Positions 45,101 through 55,467 are shown, counted from the first letter of the stretch. The stretch: DNA of 64,000 nt from Rutpela maculata (GCA_936432065.2 OW386288.2:13318706-13382705), one strand, 5' to 3'. Translations and numbers: made by a program. Notes: a model not told the origin generated them from the letters alone.

Positions 45101-48100
45101 GTTTACCTAGTAAAATATCTTTTGATACACTCTCAAATGCCACACACTGTAAATTGAACTTAACATATATGTTTACAAAGGTAATATTTTCGATGGTTGA
45201 AATACAAAGTAGAATTTTACCTTGTTTCCTCCTTGGAGGGAATATTTAAAAACTTTCAGTTAGCATTCACCATGTACAAGATATATACAAGCATAGCTCA
45301 TATAGAGGAACTAAAAGTTAATATTGCTGCTAACTTTGTTCCACTTGCTTGCAAATGCCAACAGATGTCAATTTATAAAATTATAACCTCACCCTGTAGA
45401 GCGTGTGCAATGGTAGGTAATTTTGGAGGGCACAACCTTAATATTCTTAGCTTTAACAGTGGCTGAATTAATCTAATTGCCCAAGGAGTACATACAGCTT
45501 TAGTCTTTCTATTTCCTTTTTGTAAAGCTTTCTTGTTTTTTACATCTTATCATTTAGAGTAAACGGTCTGAGGTTATGTGCCCTCCAGTCTTTATTTAGC
45601 TTTACATAAACACATTTTAAAATAATAAAGGAAACCCCCTTTTCAAAATAAATCAAGCTTAAAATAATAACTTGTCAGAAATTTCATAAAGCAATAAGGT
45701 TTTATAAATATTGATACAAACACAAAGGAAGTCAGCTTATGAGCCCAAAGGAGGAGGGTCTGTAAGGCCGGTTTTCGGCCTAATTTATTTCTTGAGGAAA
45801 AAATTTGAAAAACATTTTTTTAGTATCTACTAACAATATTTAATCGATTCCACCCCAAACGAAACTTTCCCCCATTCTCCCTTTTTACCGAAAACCGGCC
45901 TTAGAGACCCTCCTCCTTTGGTTTTTCAAATGTCCATACCTTGTCGTAACAACGGTATCATCACAGTTTTACATGGGTTGCATAAGTATGTCATATCACA
46001 GGAGAGAGATGGAATGAAATATAGAGGGTATAATGCACATATGTCGCTATGTTAGTCTACCTAGTGAAAGTTTATGCTGTTTACTACTTTATGCTATATT
46101 ATTCATAATTATGAACATAGTGTTTTTCTCTAATAAGTTGTCGATACTTTTTGTCAATTAATATTTTTTAACAATTTCTGTTGTGGACCATCAGACTTTG
46201 CCTTGGTGCCACATGACACACTCACTTTACTTCTCTATCTTATTCCACATCTCTGCATTGCGCTAATGCAATCTGTAGGAAATGAATAAAGAATACTTAC
46301 AGGATTTTCATTATCAGCTTTTGGGGAGGGCAATCCAAAGTCTAGAACCGATCCAACAAGATTATCTATGTGCATATTAATCATGTCAAGATTTGTTTTG
46401 AGAACTTTGGTCTTCTTCTTCTTGTTGTTGTTTGTTTTGTCCTTCAGTAAATTTCTCACTTGCATTTCCTGAGATACAGCAGGTAATTCTGAAATTCTAT
46501 TTAACATACTTACAGCCGCAGCCCTTTTTGATTCCTTCTTTGAGTTTCCTTCACCGTCCGTAGTTAAATAGCCTAGTCTACATTGAGTAACAAAAAGTCT
46601 TTTATGGGGAGGGCCAGATTCGTCTGTTATTTCAAATTCGATTTCTAAATTTCTTAACTGAGCAGCTTCATAAACTGAAGAGATGGGCGATTTCAACTTA
46701 TCCTTTGCTTGTTTACATTGCTCCTCTAATCCTATAACACACATGTCTAACTTCATTACGTATATTTACTTAAAATATATAATTTAAACATAATAATTTA
46801 TTGGTGTCAGAATACATAAAAATGCTTACACAAGTCAAAACATTAATAAGACAATATAGGTCAAGTATTCAAAATTGATAAACTACTCAAATACATAAGA
46901 CAGTGAATAACAAACAAGAATAAAAGTATTATAAAATTATCTAAAACAATTTAAAACAGTTATGCAAAGAGTAAGAACACATGATAATAAATATACAGTG
47001 CCAAGGTCATTGTCAAAGAGAGAAATTATTATTGAAAAAGTGAAGAAGAGCCTAGTTTTAAGTAACCTTTCATTTTATTTTTAAATGGCAGTGTAAGTTT
47101 TTTACTGAATGAGGAAGAGTGTTATAAAATTTGGCAGAATAATATGTTCCGTTTCTAGTTCAAGTAAATCGATGAAAGTTAACATTAATTTTATCGCTGT
47201 TTCTTGTGGTAGATTCATGTATTTCAGTTTGTTTAAGATAAAATAAACACTGGATATAAATACAAGACATAATTAATATCTTAAGATTAATGAATTGGTC
47301 TTTACAATCATCTCTGTATCTAAGATGAATGCATCTACGTTGTAAGCCAAAAATGATGGAAGCGTGGGCTGAGTGGCCCCAGTTTAAAATTCCGTACAAC
47401 ATATTGGCATGAAAAGCATAACCAAAACCATAATAAGCTGTAAGTAGATACTGTGTTGACAAGATTATGAAGAAAATAAATATAATTTGAGAGTTTAGTC
47501 AATCATTTTGTAATATGTTCTTCCCAGGTTAATATTGAGTCTAGGTACACACCTAGAAATTTTATAGGTGCATCGGTCTTTTCTTCCGAATTCCGGTTTT
47601 GCAATATAAAAGTTAATGATTGTGTCTTGTCATCAATCATTGATATGTTTGTCAATTTCTGTGACAGTTTTCGTTTCTCGCGTGTGAAATTAATGTTTAG
47701 TGCAGTAGTATTATCTGCAAACAGTATAAAGTTCGTGTTATCATCAGAATTGACAGTCATTGATAAATATCGTAAATAGTATGGGGATTAACACAGAACC
47801 TTGGGGAATGTCATGAGTAACTCTTTGTTTTTGAGAAGTACATAGGTTATGGTTAACATATTGGATAAATAAGAATTAATATACTTTACTATGTCATACA
47901 CTTTACCTTCTCTGAGACAAGCAGCATTTCCTTCCTGTATATATTTGATCAAATGATCCACAGCCTTTGAAGCAGCCTCGTGACGAGCAGACTGAATAGT
48001 ATGTGATGTTCCATAAAAAGAAGTGCCTCCTATTTGAACTCTTATATTAAATGGTCCCTTGGTTTGTGATTCTTCTTTTCTTATATGTAAATCATCATCT

Positions 48101-51100
48101 GAGTAAAGAGACTCATTTAATTTTTGCAAATATGTGTTCTTCGGCTTTTCCTCGATAACATAATTACCCTAAAATCAAAATAATCATTGCTGGTTTAATG
48201 GAACATGTAATGTGTGGTTAAAGTTAATTGAATTAGTAATTTTGAAGTTGCAGCAAAGCAGAAGATTGATAAAACTGATTGATAAAATCCGCCCGTCATT
48301 GCATGATATTTAATCCCTACTTTTAATTTAAAACATTTAAAAATCATGTTATGCGCGATTCAAAATAAGCGATATGCCATCTACAGTGCCGATTACGAAC
48401 TACTTTGTGTGAGATGATAATTGAAAACTTTCATTGTTTGTTTGTGTCATAATTGCTTTGCGTTGTTTTTATTGTCGATTGGATGCAATTAAATTGAAAA
48501 CAATATGAATCAATATTGCTCAGTTCCTCAGTGTTCGTCTTGGGCAAAAAAAACTCCAACATTTGTTTGGATGGATAACAGTTTTGGGGGGAAGGATTTT
48601 GTGGACAGGCTAAAAGCCTGGATAATAAAATTAAAAATTGGAACGCCAGTGACAAAGTACATGAAGACATGAAGGTTTGTTCACTTCATTTCACAGAAGA
48701 TGATTATTTTTATCAAGGAGGTATTTATTGTATGTTGAGGTTAAGGTTAAGTTGACATTGTCTTATTTTTAGAACACAGTAAAAAAAATAAAATCCTGAA
48801 AAAAACAGCAGTCAAGAAATTTACTGTAAGTGATAATGATGCCATTCCTGGACCATCCAATAGGTCTGAACGATTTCAAAGAAGGCTTGTGGTTGGCAGA
48901 AACGGCCCCCGAAACGACCATTCGACGATCAGTGTGATTGTGAAGAAAATGAAAATACCCAAGAAGATGAGAGTTTATTGCAAGTACTGCAGGCACAACC
49001 TGATTATGTTGGACCAAAAAGTTTTTGTGACTTCCAAGTTCAAGTAAATACTCTGGAAGTATTTACGTTGTGTACTCTGTTAACAACAGATAGTAAGCTG
49101 AACAGTTTTACTGGACTTGTTTTAAACTCCTGGACACAATAGTGGAGGTTGTGGCGTTGTGCGGTCTGTTTTTAGAGACAAAAGAGCTCGTAGATTAACA
49201 GTAAAAGAGAGAATTGTCTCACTATTTGCTAAATTAAAACGTAATTTGTCTTATGTTACACTAGCTCTTCTTTTTGGTATTTCAGCTGAATTATGCAAGA
49301 TTTTTTTTATTATTTATTTCGCTTCAATAAAATCAATTGCTATACATATATTTTCATTGAAATTTATTTATAAAATACCTTTTAAATCACCCAAAATACA
49401 AAGATTTGAATGTAAACAAAAGACCTATCACACAGGAATTAGTTCTGATGTCAACAGCACAGGCGCTGCAATCTTAATTTCAGACGCGTATAGTTGAATG
49501 CAAGCTTTCACAGCTGTTGTCCAATGAAGTGGTCTCTGCCGTGGTTGTCGAATTTGACTTGACGTTTCGCTGATCATGCTGTCAGCTTCTTCAGAAGGAT
49601 TTTAAAGGCTGAAATTGTTGTGTTCCTTGTTGTGTACCTTGGCGTTGCTTTGCTTCATTGTTCATTTGTTGTGCTTCGTTGATCATGGCTGCTTAAACCT
49701 CTGGTGCTTGGCAAAGCCAGTCTCCACATGTTACTCATCTTCTCAATGTCCATGTTTTTCATAATTTCTAGTGATTCTCTAGTGATTCCTTGGATAATAG
49801 CACATATTTCTATCCAATATTTTGATGTTCTCGTAGTCGATTTTATGGTTATCATTCCGATGAACATGTTCTGTCGCTGCCGGCTTATATCCGAGTCTTT
49901 GTTTCTCTGATGTTCCTCGATTCTAGTAGTATCCCAGTGCAGAATGGTAATAAGTGAAATAATCCCCGAAAAACTTTTAAGGTAAAATAATTAAGTCTGC
50001 AAACCTACCTTGTTTACAACATGGAAGCAAATTTTGGTTGTCATTAAAAGAACATTACTGGTGTGTGATTTTTAGTACATTTGCATTAAAAATTCAATTT
50101 CTTGTATTCAATTAACTGATAAATCAATTCTTAATATATTTAAGTTTACTCAATATCTAGGTACCTCTTTATTTGCAATGAAATAAGTAACTTCTATTCC
50201 TACTTTGGCACTTAAACTATTTAACAGGACCGTGGGTGGTACAGCATCCTTGTTTACTTCTGTATCCTTTACAGGTGGTTTCTCATATTCTGTATTTTCT
50301 AGAGCTATACTTGCTAATTTTTCTTTTGCTTTCTTTAAACTAGTTCCTTCACTTATAAATTTTTCATCTCCCAATGTTAAACTCACTGTAAATATTTTAT
50401 TATGAGGTGGGCCCTGAAACAAAGTCCTCAAAATTAGTTGTAACTTACATAAAACTCATTAAAACAATAATAGTATATTATTCAACGAGAGTGTAATAAT
50501 GGCTCATACTCGTGAGGATGACGTTTACAGCACGAGCCGACGGTGAGTGTTGTAATTTATCCGAGCGAGTAATAGCCTGTCAACATCAACAGATGTGACT
50601 GTGATAATAGAATAGAATAGATTTTCATTGATGCATATATCTGAACTTTTGCAAAGTAGCCACATTCACACCTGTTGTAGAAAAGTTTACTTCTTTGCTA
50701 TATTTAAAAGGTCTATTTGAGGGGCGAGCGTAGAGGCATCTTGGCTATGCATGTATTTCGATATTCGATTTACGCAACGTGGCTAGTACTGGGGTGACAG
50801 TAGCTTTCATATAAGAAACTTGATTGGTAACAAATAAATAGCAACTTGTTTTCTACCACTTCATGACCTTATAATTGTTAAAGACTTGAATTCCCTGCCT
50901 CCGTTAGAATGCTAGAATTTTAAATCTCTAGTATTTTTGATGTTATCAAGTGCCATACATTCATTTGCTTGAATGAACATTTTAATCTCTGGATTTAGTT
51001 AAACGTGAAAAAAAATGTATTTTTAATTGTAGGTTCTTAACACTGTGGATATATTACTTAGTGTTCTGTGATGTTTACACCAAAGCCACCATCCACATAT

Positions 51101-54100
51101 TATGTGCTTCACAAGACTACACAAAAATTCGTAAAATTTAAATATTAGTTTTCAGTTTGAAAAGTTGGTAAACATTGGTTACTGTATTTTTAAATTTAGG
51201 TTATGTTTTTGTCATTGAAATGAAATGAAATGAAATGAAAATTTATTTAAGTAGGAAGAAACCCTAATATACAAACATTACATAATAAATAGTTACACAC
51301 ATACTTACAAAAAAAAAGATTTAACAGAGAAAAGTAAGCGATTTCCCGCTTCCTTCTCTCATGGGCACATGTTTGTGTCTTTCCCGCACAGTGAGATATC
51401 TAGGGGTAACCTTGGATTCCAAACTGTCATGGAAGGACCACGTGGAAGTTCAAACGAGGAAAGCGTGCGCATCTTTATGGATGTGCAAGCGCATCTTCGG
51501 TCTTAAGTGGGGTATAAGTCCAAAGACTACTCTCTGGGCTTACACTGTTATGGTAAAACCCCTCACTACATACGCGGCACTGGTGTGGTGGCGCTCCCTA
51601 GAGCGCTCCACAATCAGGGCTCGCCTATGCCAAGTTCAAAGACTAGCGTGTCTAGGTATACCAGGCGCAATCAGGACCACTCCAACGATTGCGATGGAGG
51701 CCATTCTTGGACTCACTCCCTTGCACGTTGAAGTGGAGCTTGAAGCTAGGAAAGCAGCAAACAGACTGTTCAAAAATGGAATGTGGAACATGACGGGCCT
51801 AGGGCTAGGGCACACAAAGGCTCTGGCTCTACCGGTAAGGGACCAGGTTATTGCTCAATCAGGTGATGACCGGTGTCTCCCCGTCTACTCTTTCACAATT
51901 CCATATACCGTCGTGTTTCCCAGTCGAGATGTCTGGGAACGTAACAAAACGCATCTCCTGAGTCCCGGTGGTCTGGAATGGTACACAGACGGATCCAAGA
52001 CTCAGGAGGGAAAGGGCACAGGCATACACGGATGCAAACCAAGGGCTCGTATATCGGTGCCACTTGGTAGGTACCCTAGTGTGTTCCAAGCAGAAGTGTA
52101 TGCCATACTACGGTGCGCAAGCGAAAATCTCAGCAGAGGTTTCGTAGACAAACATATTTACCTATGCAGCGACAGCCAGGCAGCTCTGAGGTCCCTTGCG
52201 TCAAACAAGGTGACCTCTAGGCTGGTGCTTAACTGTCAAAACATTTTGACCGAACTTTGTGAACGCAACTCGGTTAAACTTATATGGGTGCCCGGACACA
52301 GTAGTGTGGAGGGCAACGAAGAAGCAGATCGTCTGGCGGGAGAAGGAGCAAAAACTCCCTTCCCTGGCCCTGAGCCAGCCTTCGGTCTGCCAAGGAGTCT
52401 GATTCACTCAGAACTGCAAGACTGGGCTGTGGCACAGTTTAACTATTGGGCTCGAGCCCCAGGTATGAGGCAGTCGAGGCTCCACATAAAGGGGCCCTCG
52501 GCTGCCTCTACCGTAAAGTGGTTGCTTGGGCTCGATAGAGAAAAAAATGAGACAGATGGTGGGCCTAATAACAGGACACTGTCCTCTGAACAATCACCTA
52601 CATACAATGAGGTTGAGAGATGATCCAACATGTCGGATGTGTGGAGTGGAGGATGAAACCATTACTCATATCCTATGCAGTTGCGCCCCATTAGGAGCGT
52701 CAAGGCATAGGCTCCTCGAGAGGCAATTCTTGCATCCAGAGGAACTACGGGATATCCCTTGGAACAGGCTGCTCTCCTTTGTGGAGAGCACTGGTTTTTT
52801 CTAAGGGATCCTTCACGTCGCGAACGTACAATGGGCCGACAGGCCTGAGTACTGCGGATTCCGACATCTGCTCGCGTTCTCTAATAATAATAATAACAAT
52901 TGTCATTAACAGCCATTTGCACCGTTCTCATTTTAAGCGATGAATAACTAATCAAGGTTTAATTTTTAAACCAGGTTTAACTTCCGTCTTATTGCACCGT
53001 GCTTTATTGTTTTTGGTTTACTTAAGTTGATAGTTAACTAGTGATTTTAGGGAATTTGGTATTCTGCTAACTTCTCTTTCAAAATTATAACCTTATTTCT
53101 GTCAACTATTGTCAAATATTTGATCTTTTCAGAAAAAACGTAAATCTGTGTGGGTACATTTTTACTACTTGTTATCTGTTTTACAGCCATTTGCACCGTT
53201 TTCATTTTAAGCGATGAATAACTAATCGAGGTTTAATTTTTAAACCAGGTTTAACTAGCGTCTTATTGCACGGTTCTTTATTGTTTGTGGTTTACTTAAG
53301 TTGATAGTTAACTTGTGATTTTAGGGAATTTGGTATTCTGCTAACTTCTCTTTCAAAATTATAACCTTATTTCTGTCAACTATTGTCAAATATTTGTTCT
53401 TTTCAGAAAAAACGTAAATCTGTGTGTGTACATTTTTACTACTAGTTATCTGTTTACAAGATCTTTATAAATATGGAAAACCATAATAAAAATAACAGAT
53501 CAAGATCCGATAATTTTTCATTAGTTTAAAGACTTGTCTGCGAGCGATATTTACGGTTTCAGAAATGTGCCGATCAAATGCAATATACTCTTCGTTTTCG
53601 TATTTGCGAAGAGTATAATAAACAAACAAATAACGTAACGTCTCAAGAAAAAGCAAATATTTGTTAATAAAACTGAAAAATGAAAATATACTAAAAATTG
53701 AGGTTATGTACAACATCGACGACTGCGCAGAAATTGTGATTAAATTTAATCGCCCTTTAAGCAGCCAACTTTGGTGGTTTAAGTTAATGCAAGTTTAAGC
53801 TAATTTAATCAAGGATTAAAGAACGGTGCAAAGCAAATTTTAAATTTAACGGAGGTTTAAGATTAATCCTCTGTTAAACAATACGGTGCCAACGGCTGTT
53901 AATGATTAGAGAATAGGCTAATGGGTCCAATATGTCGAGTTATCAAATTGAAAATGGATAAATAACAATCTCTACTGAGTTTAATTGAACAAGAAGTTAT
54001 ACAGATAAAATTCGAGTGCACAGGTCTAAAAATTGTTATTGTTTGCCGGGAGAGTAACCAAGTCCACGATATGTTATTGGGTAATACATCAATACGCTTT

Positions 54101-54691
54101 TTACTTTGGGTGCTACATTTCAAATGTACATTTATATATACTGTAACTGCCTAGGTTATAAACACCGCAAATGCCCAACATGTATCGGCAGAGCGCCGTA
54201 GTTTGTTCATCATTTAATGCACCTAAAGAAAAAATTTCAAATACTGTACATACACTTATTATCACGGTTGAGGAGTTTTCAGACATACATATGTTAAAGC
54301 TAAAGTTGGGTGTTTATTTCACACCTACCTCTTCTTTTTCTAACTTAAAAAAGTATTGTATTTCATTATAGTGAACTAGTTCTGCTAATTCCGATTGGGC
54401 AGATTTTTCCAACTTCTTATTTTCTATCACCGAAACATTTTCAAAATGTGTATATGCTTTGGAGTTTGATTCCTTTATGGAAAGTGTTTCAGTTGATTTT
54501 GTTGTGATGGTCGATAAGGAACCTGTAATTAAATAATTAAAAAATATATATTTGAAATTACAAAAGCTGTCAGCACCTTCAATACATATTTTTGAACCAA
54601 ATGTCCTTTTTAATTCTTCAATTGATGTTGTCTCACTTAATACGATGCATACTAAAGCATAAATAAACTTATGAAGGATTTTCAAGTACAT
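39108..54691 (-). CDS. Divergent Staufen-family dsRNA-binding protein, 536 aa, no dsRBD4
   Basis: Exons 54691-54562, 54522-54329, 50413-50165, 48168-47907, 46731-46301, 41603-41448, 41394-41267 and 39168-39108, all GT-AG, continuous frame. dsRBD1 at ~86-153 (GPPHNKIFTVSLTLGDEKF ... KKAKEKLA). dsRBD2 at ~168-265 starts PTVLLNSLSAKVG and has the insert typical of Staufen dsRBD2. dsRBD3 at ~292-360 (SPISSVYEAAQLRN, ESGPPHKRLFVTQ, KKESKRAAA). dsRBD5-like domain at ~436-505 (DEMLELGNLLNFEVQFMDID ... ICLGQGSSKK). Between them, where dsRBD4 should start (NENP), the next exon jumps to SDSPKTKK. Staufen proteins bind dsRNA for mRNA localisation and decay. Conservation is low, suggesting a fast-evolving paralogue, perhaps the beetle Staufen C. 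The start ATG (54691) is tentative; an upstream exon may exist. Confidence 0.88.
39250..40110 (+). mobile_element. Decayed LINE fragment
   Basis: The plus strand, in shifting frames, encodes NELPNFVDKTMVLFADNIACV (RT catalytic block FADDT decayed) and, near 39950, KIWNKLPSQFRNLPR ... RKHKTYLI, the usual LINE C-terminus. It lies in the last Staufen-family intron. Confidence 0.55.
40305..40610 (+). pseudogene. PIF/Harbinger transposase N-terminal relic
   Basis: From about 40314 the frames give MEVMKRKPRRGWVRPWLNKK, then after shifts RMDENSFENF and ATDKLIITVRYPATGQSFRS. This is the conserved N-terminal region of HARBI1-type transposases (RxWVRPW, RMDxxxF, LAxTLRYLATGxSF). At least two frameshifts; the DDE catalytic part is absent. 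Confidence 0.65.
40718..40862. mobile_element. 145-bp MITE with ~35-bp inverted ends
   Basis: GATAACATTCACATGGTAAA at the left faces the complement of AATAACATTCAAACGGTAAA at the right; the inverted repeat continues to ttgta.gcaaataaa. It directly abuts the foldback repeat at 40866. Confidence 0.65.
40866..41190. repeat. Large imperfect palindrome close to Staufen-family exon 7
   Basis: Arms of about 150 bp (40866-41020 and 41035-41190) are inverted copies (aatcagatttcaccataaaa, ggctatcaatata occur in both). A terminus-like block CAGAGATGTGCAG (minus) near 41215 suggests a hAT-type foldback. It ends about 50-75 bp from the exon at 41267-41394. Confidence 0.8.
41907..42123. mobile_element. 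hAT-type MITE, 217 bp
   Basis: Ends CAGGGCCAGATTATCCG and CAGGGCCGGATTAAGGC (minus), flanked by ACTGGCTG (41899-41906) and ACTGGCTA (42124-42131). The GC-rich subterminal parts share gcctaggggcgc. It lies in a Staufen-family intron. Confidence 0.78.
42402..43755. mobile_element. TIR element, 1.35 kb, TTA-flanked
   Basis: TTA at 42399-42401 and 43756-43758. Inverted ends CAGCCGTATGGATAGTCGTT and CAGCCATATGCATAGTCCTT continue to cgccagcgactcgc (~35 bp). A 3-bp TTA duplication would fit PIF/Harbinger. No transposase frame. It contains a second inverted-repeat element at 42710-43110. It lies in a Staufen-family intron. Confidence 0.65.
42710..43110. repeat. Nested inverted-repeat element
   Basis: About 40 bp (from 42714: aaaaaaatgttttgattcaa, continuing to ttggtttatata) is repeated inverted at about 43068-43107. 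It probably marks a younger MITE inside the element at 42402-43755. The interior has further aacaaata inverted blocks. Confidence 0.65.
44100..44800 (-). mobile_element. LINE fragment
   Basis: The minus strand encodes MTYGLINWDTSNRVHEIFII and, to the right, decayed palm-domain sequence (SIVGPLL-like, YVNDLP-like). Many frame breaks. It lies in a Staufen-family intron. Confidence 0.55.
44836..45075 (+). mobile_element. tRNA-derived SINE-like sequence
   Basis: ATGGTAGCTCAGCTCAGTTGG near 44843 resembles a tRNA 5' end with A box, and about 50 bp on, ttcgggccccagccctggca resembles a degenerate B box/TpsiC region. The rest is tRNA-unrelated. It is not a functional tRNA because the acceptor stem and anticodon arm do not fold. 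Confidence 0.5.
45076..45744. other. Staufen-family intron, nothing recognised
   Basis: Intronic DNA between the SINE-like sequence and the 177-bp MITE. One open frame (45197-45466, plus) lacks recognisable features and is considered chance. Confidence 0.45.
45745..45921. mobile_element. 177-bp MITE with 34-bp, nearly perfect inverted ends
   Basis: CCAAAGGAGGAGGGTCTGTA... and its inverse agree at 33 of 34 positions, through ggccggttttcgg. No target duplication is obvious. It lies in a Staufen-family intron. Confidence 0.8.
46795..47835 (-). mobile_element. LINE 3' half
   Basis: The minus strand encodes FILFADNTTALNIN (RT YADD-type block), then KFLGVYLDSILTWEEHI, YGILNWGHSAHASIIFGLQR and ends with an A-rich tail (aataaattattatg) near 46795. 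It exactly fills the Staufen-family intron between dsRBD2 and dsRBD3 exons. Confidence 0.7.
48505..49330 (+). pseudogene. Decayed THAP + DDE_Tnp_4-type transposase (ISL2EU-like)
   Basis: ATG 48505 gives MNQYCSVPQCSSWAKKTPTF, then LKIGTPVTKYMK and, after a shift, KVCSLHFTEDDYFYQGG: a complete THAP C2CH pattern (C-x4-C ... C-x2-H). Further right, about 49200-49310 reads KLKRNLSYVTLALLFGISAE, the helix-turn-helix region that precedes the DDE_Tnp_4 nuclease in THAP-bearing ISL2EU-type transposases. Stops and frameshifts are present; the catalytic DDE part is missing. It lies in a Staufen-family intron. Confidence 0.6.
49655..49900 (-). pseudogene. Penelope-like element, C-terminal endonuclease fragment
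   Basis: Minus-strand frames give AEH-like and NDNHKIDYENIKILDRN followed by RESLEIMKNMDIEKMSNMWR. This recalls the conserved end of GIY-YIG endonuclease domains in Penelope-like retroelements (EH..DH.IDF..., REA.EI......N). Fragmentary. Confidence 0.4.
50603..50700 (-). mobile_element. LINE 3' end with (ATTCT)n tail
   Basis: Read on the minus strand it ends gcatcaatgaaaatctattc with a pentanucleotide repeat. This is a 5'-truncated LINE remnant. Confidence 0.35.
51217..51360 (-). mobile_element. LINE 3' end with (TTTCA)n tail
   Basis: A gaaat pentamer run (51220-51242) followed by sequence typical of LINE 3'UTRs in reverse. It abuts the truncated 5' end of the I-like element. Confidence 0.45.
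51361..52895 (+). pseudogene. I-clade-like LINE, 3' part with RNase H domain
   Basis: It is 5'-truncated within the reverse transcriptase C-terminus (VRYLGVTLDSKLSWKDHV). An RNase H domain follows with the expected acidic residues: LEWYTDGSKTQEGKG (D), QAEVYAIL (E), LCSDSQAALRSL (D) and LIWVPGHSSVEGNEEADRLA (H, D). A zinc-knuckle C-terminus (TCRMCGVEDETITHILCSC) reads in another frame after a frameshift near 52520. The 3' end is a (TAA)n tail at about 52881-52896. GC content is clearly higher than that of its surroundings, indicating a recent arrival. It lies in a Staufen-family intron. Confidence 0.85.
52909..53457. repeat. 274-bp tandem duplication
   Basis: 52909-53182 and 53183-53457 are almost the same (both begin acagccatttgcaccgtt and end near gttatctgtt). 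It includes the terminal repeat of the surrounding element, so its left end is present twice. Confidence 0.9.
52910..53898. mobile_element. TIR element, ~1 kb, TTAA/TAA-flanked
   Basis: Ends CAGCCATTTGCACCGTTC and CAGCCGTTGGCACCGTATTG (minus) are flanked by TTAA (52906-52909 and 53899-53902). The first half is a tandem duplication and the second contains the IAFDRHI block. Superfamily uncertain (Harbinger-like or piggyBac-like target). It follows the I-like element directly. Confidence 0.6.
53510..53620 (-). repeat. Conserved block IAFDRHI, copy 3
   Basis: The minus strand reads NEEYIAFDRHISETVNIARR, matching 33.2 kb (plus) and about 1.8-1.93 kb. Nucleotide identity extends through gtgccgatcaaatgcaatat. 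Confidence 0.5.
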
Positions 54692-55467
54692 AACTGAAAT
54701 GAAAATGTGGTAAGTACAATTCTCTAATCGCTATCACTAAACTTTCGAAATTTGCCACTACATTTGAACGACGAAAACTTTATTACTAGTAAAAAATGCC
54801 GAAAATGCCTCATGCTTCTAGTTGGGTACTTTTGTGAATATATGCAATGTCGCCAACAATTTTAAAAAATGAAACGAAAAAATCCATAAATTAAGTACAT
54901 AATGTAAAGATGCGTTTACACAAAGCGAAAGTAAAAGCTTCAAAAGAATGCGACCCAGTCGCCACCCAAATGATTACATCAGCCAATAAAGTAAGGGGAG
55001 TGACATCAGCTGATTACCTTCCCCCTTTCGTCAGGTTGGTAACAAAAACCAAAAATAGAAATTTGACAATTTTTAAGTAAAAAAACTATACTTAGTTTTG
55101 TAGATAAATGCTAAAATATCATGCATATAACCTCAAATAAAAGAGTAAGCACAGAAGTAAGGGTCCTCTGTTTGACACTTTGACAGGTAATTTTATACCG
55201 GTGGTATTAAAACATTTGACATAAAATGCATTTGATACAGTCATAGACTTAAGTCTATGGATACAGTGGTATCGTGCAATTGTATTTTACATCTTCGCAT
55301 CTCTATCTTGTCTTATAATGTCAAAAAATAGTAATTACAATTAATACCTATATTAATTTTAAATCCAATAACTCTGCGCAACACTATGAAATCGTTGGCG
55401 GAGAGATGTCAAAAATGTATATAAATAAACTATTTCCAAACCTACTCTAACGTACGTATAGGGCAGA
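54692..55467. promoter_or_regulatory. Intergenic region between divergent Staufen-family gene and TOP3B
   Basis: Contains the 5' flank of the minus-strand gene (an acceptor, tttcatttcag, at about 54694-54704 implies an upstream non-coding exon, probably near 54700-54850). No core promoter motif can be named with confidence. Confidence 0.35.

Noticed and set aside
45197..45466. 89-codon plus-strand frame
   Set aside because: No recognisable motif, no splice signals, within a repeat-rich intron.
41604..46300. Hidden dsRBD4 exon
   Set aside because: Looked for a KKxxK/AA-type dsRBD C-terminus and GxG..FVM..V-like block on the minus strand; none seen by eye. Not excluded by computation.
51859..52089. 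Open frames on the minus strand opposite the I-like LINE
   Set aside because: Shadows of the real plus-strand RNase H frame.
54562..54691. Signal peptide on the Staufen-family protein (MYLKILHKFIYALVCIVLS)
   Set aside because: Hydrophobic by chance; the exon has an upstream splice acceptor and a secreted dsRBD protein is unlikely.
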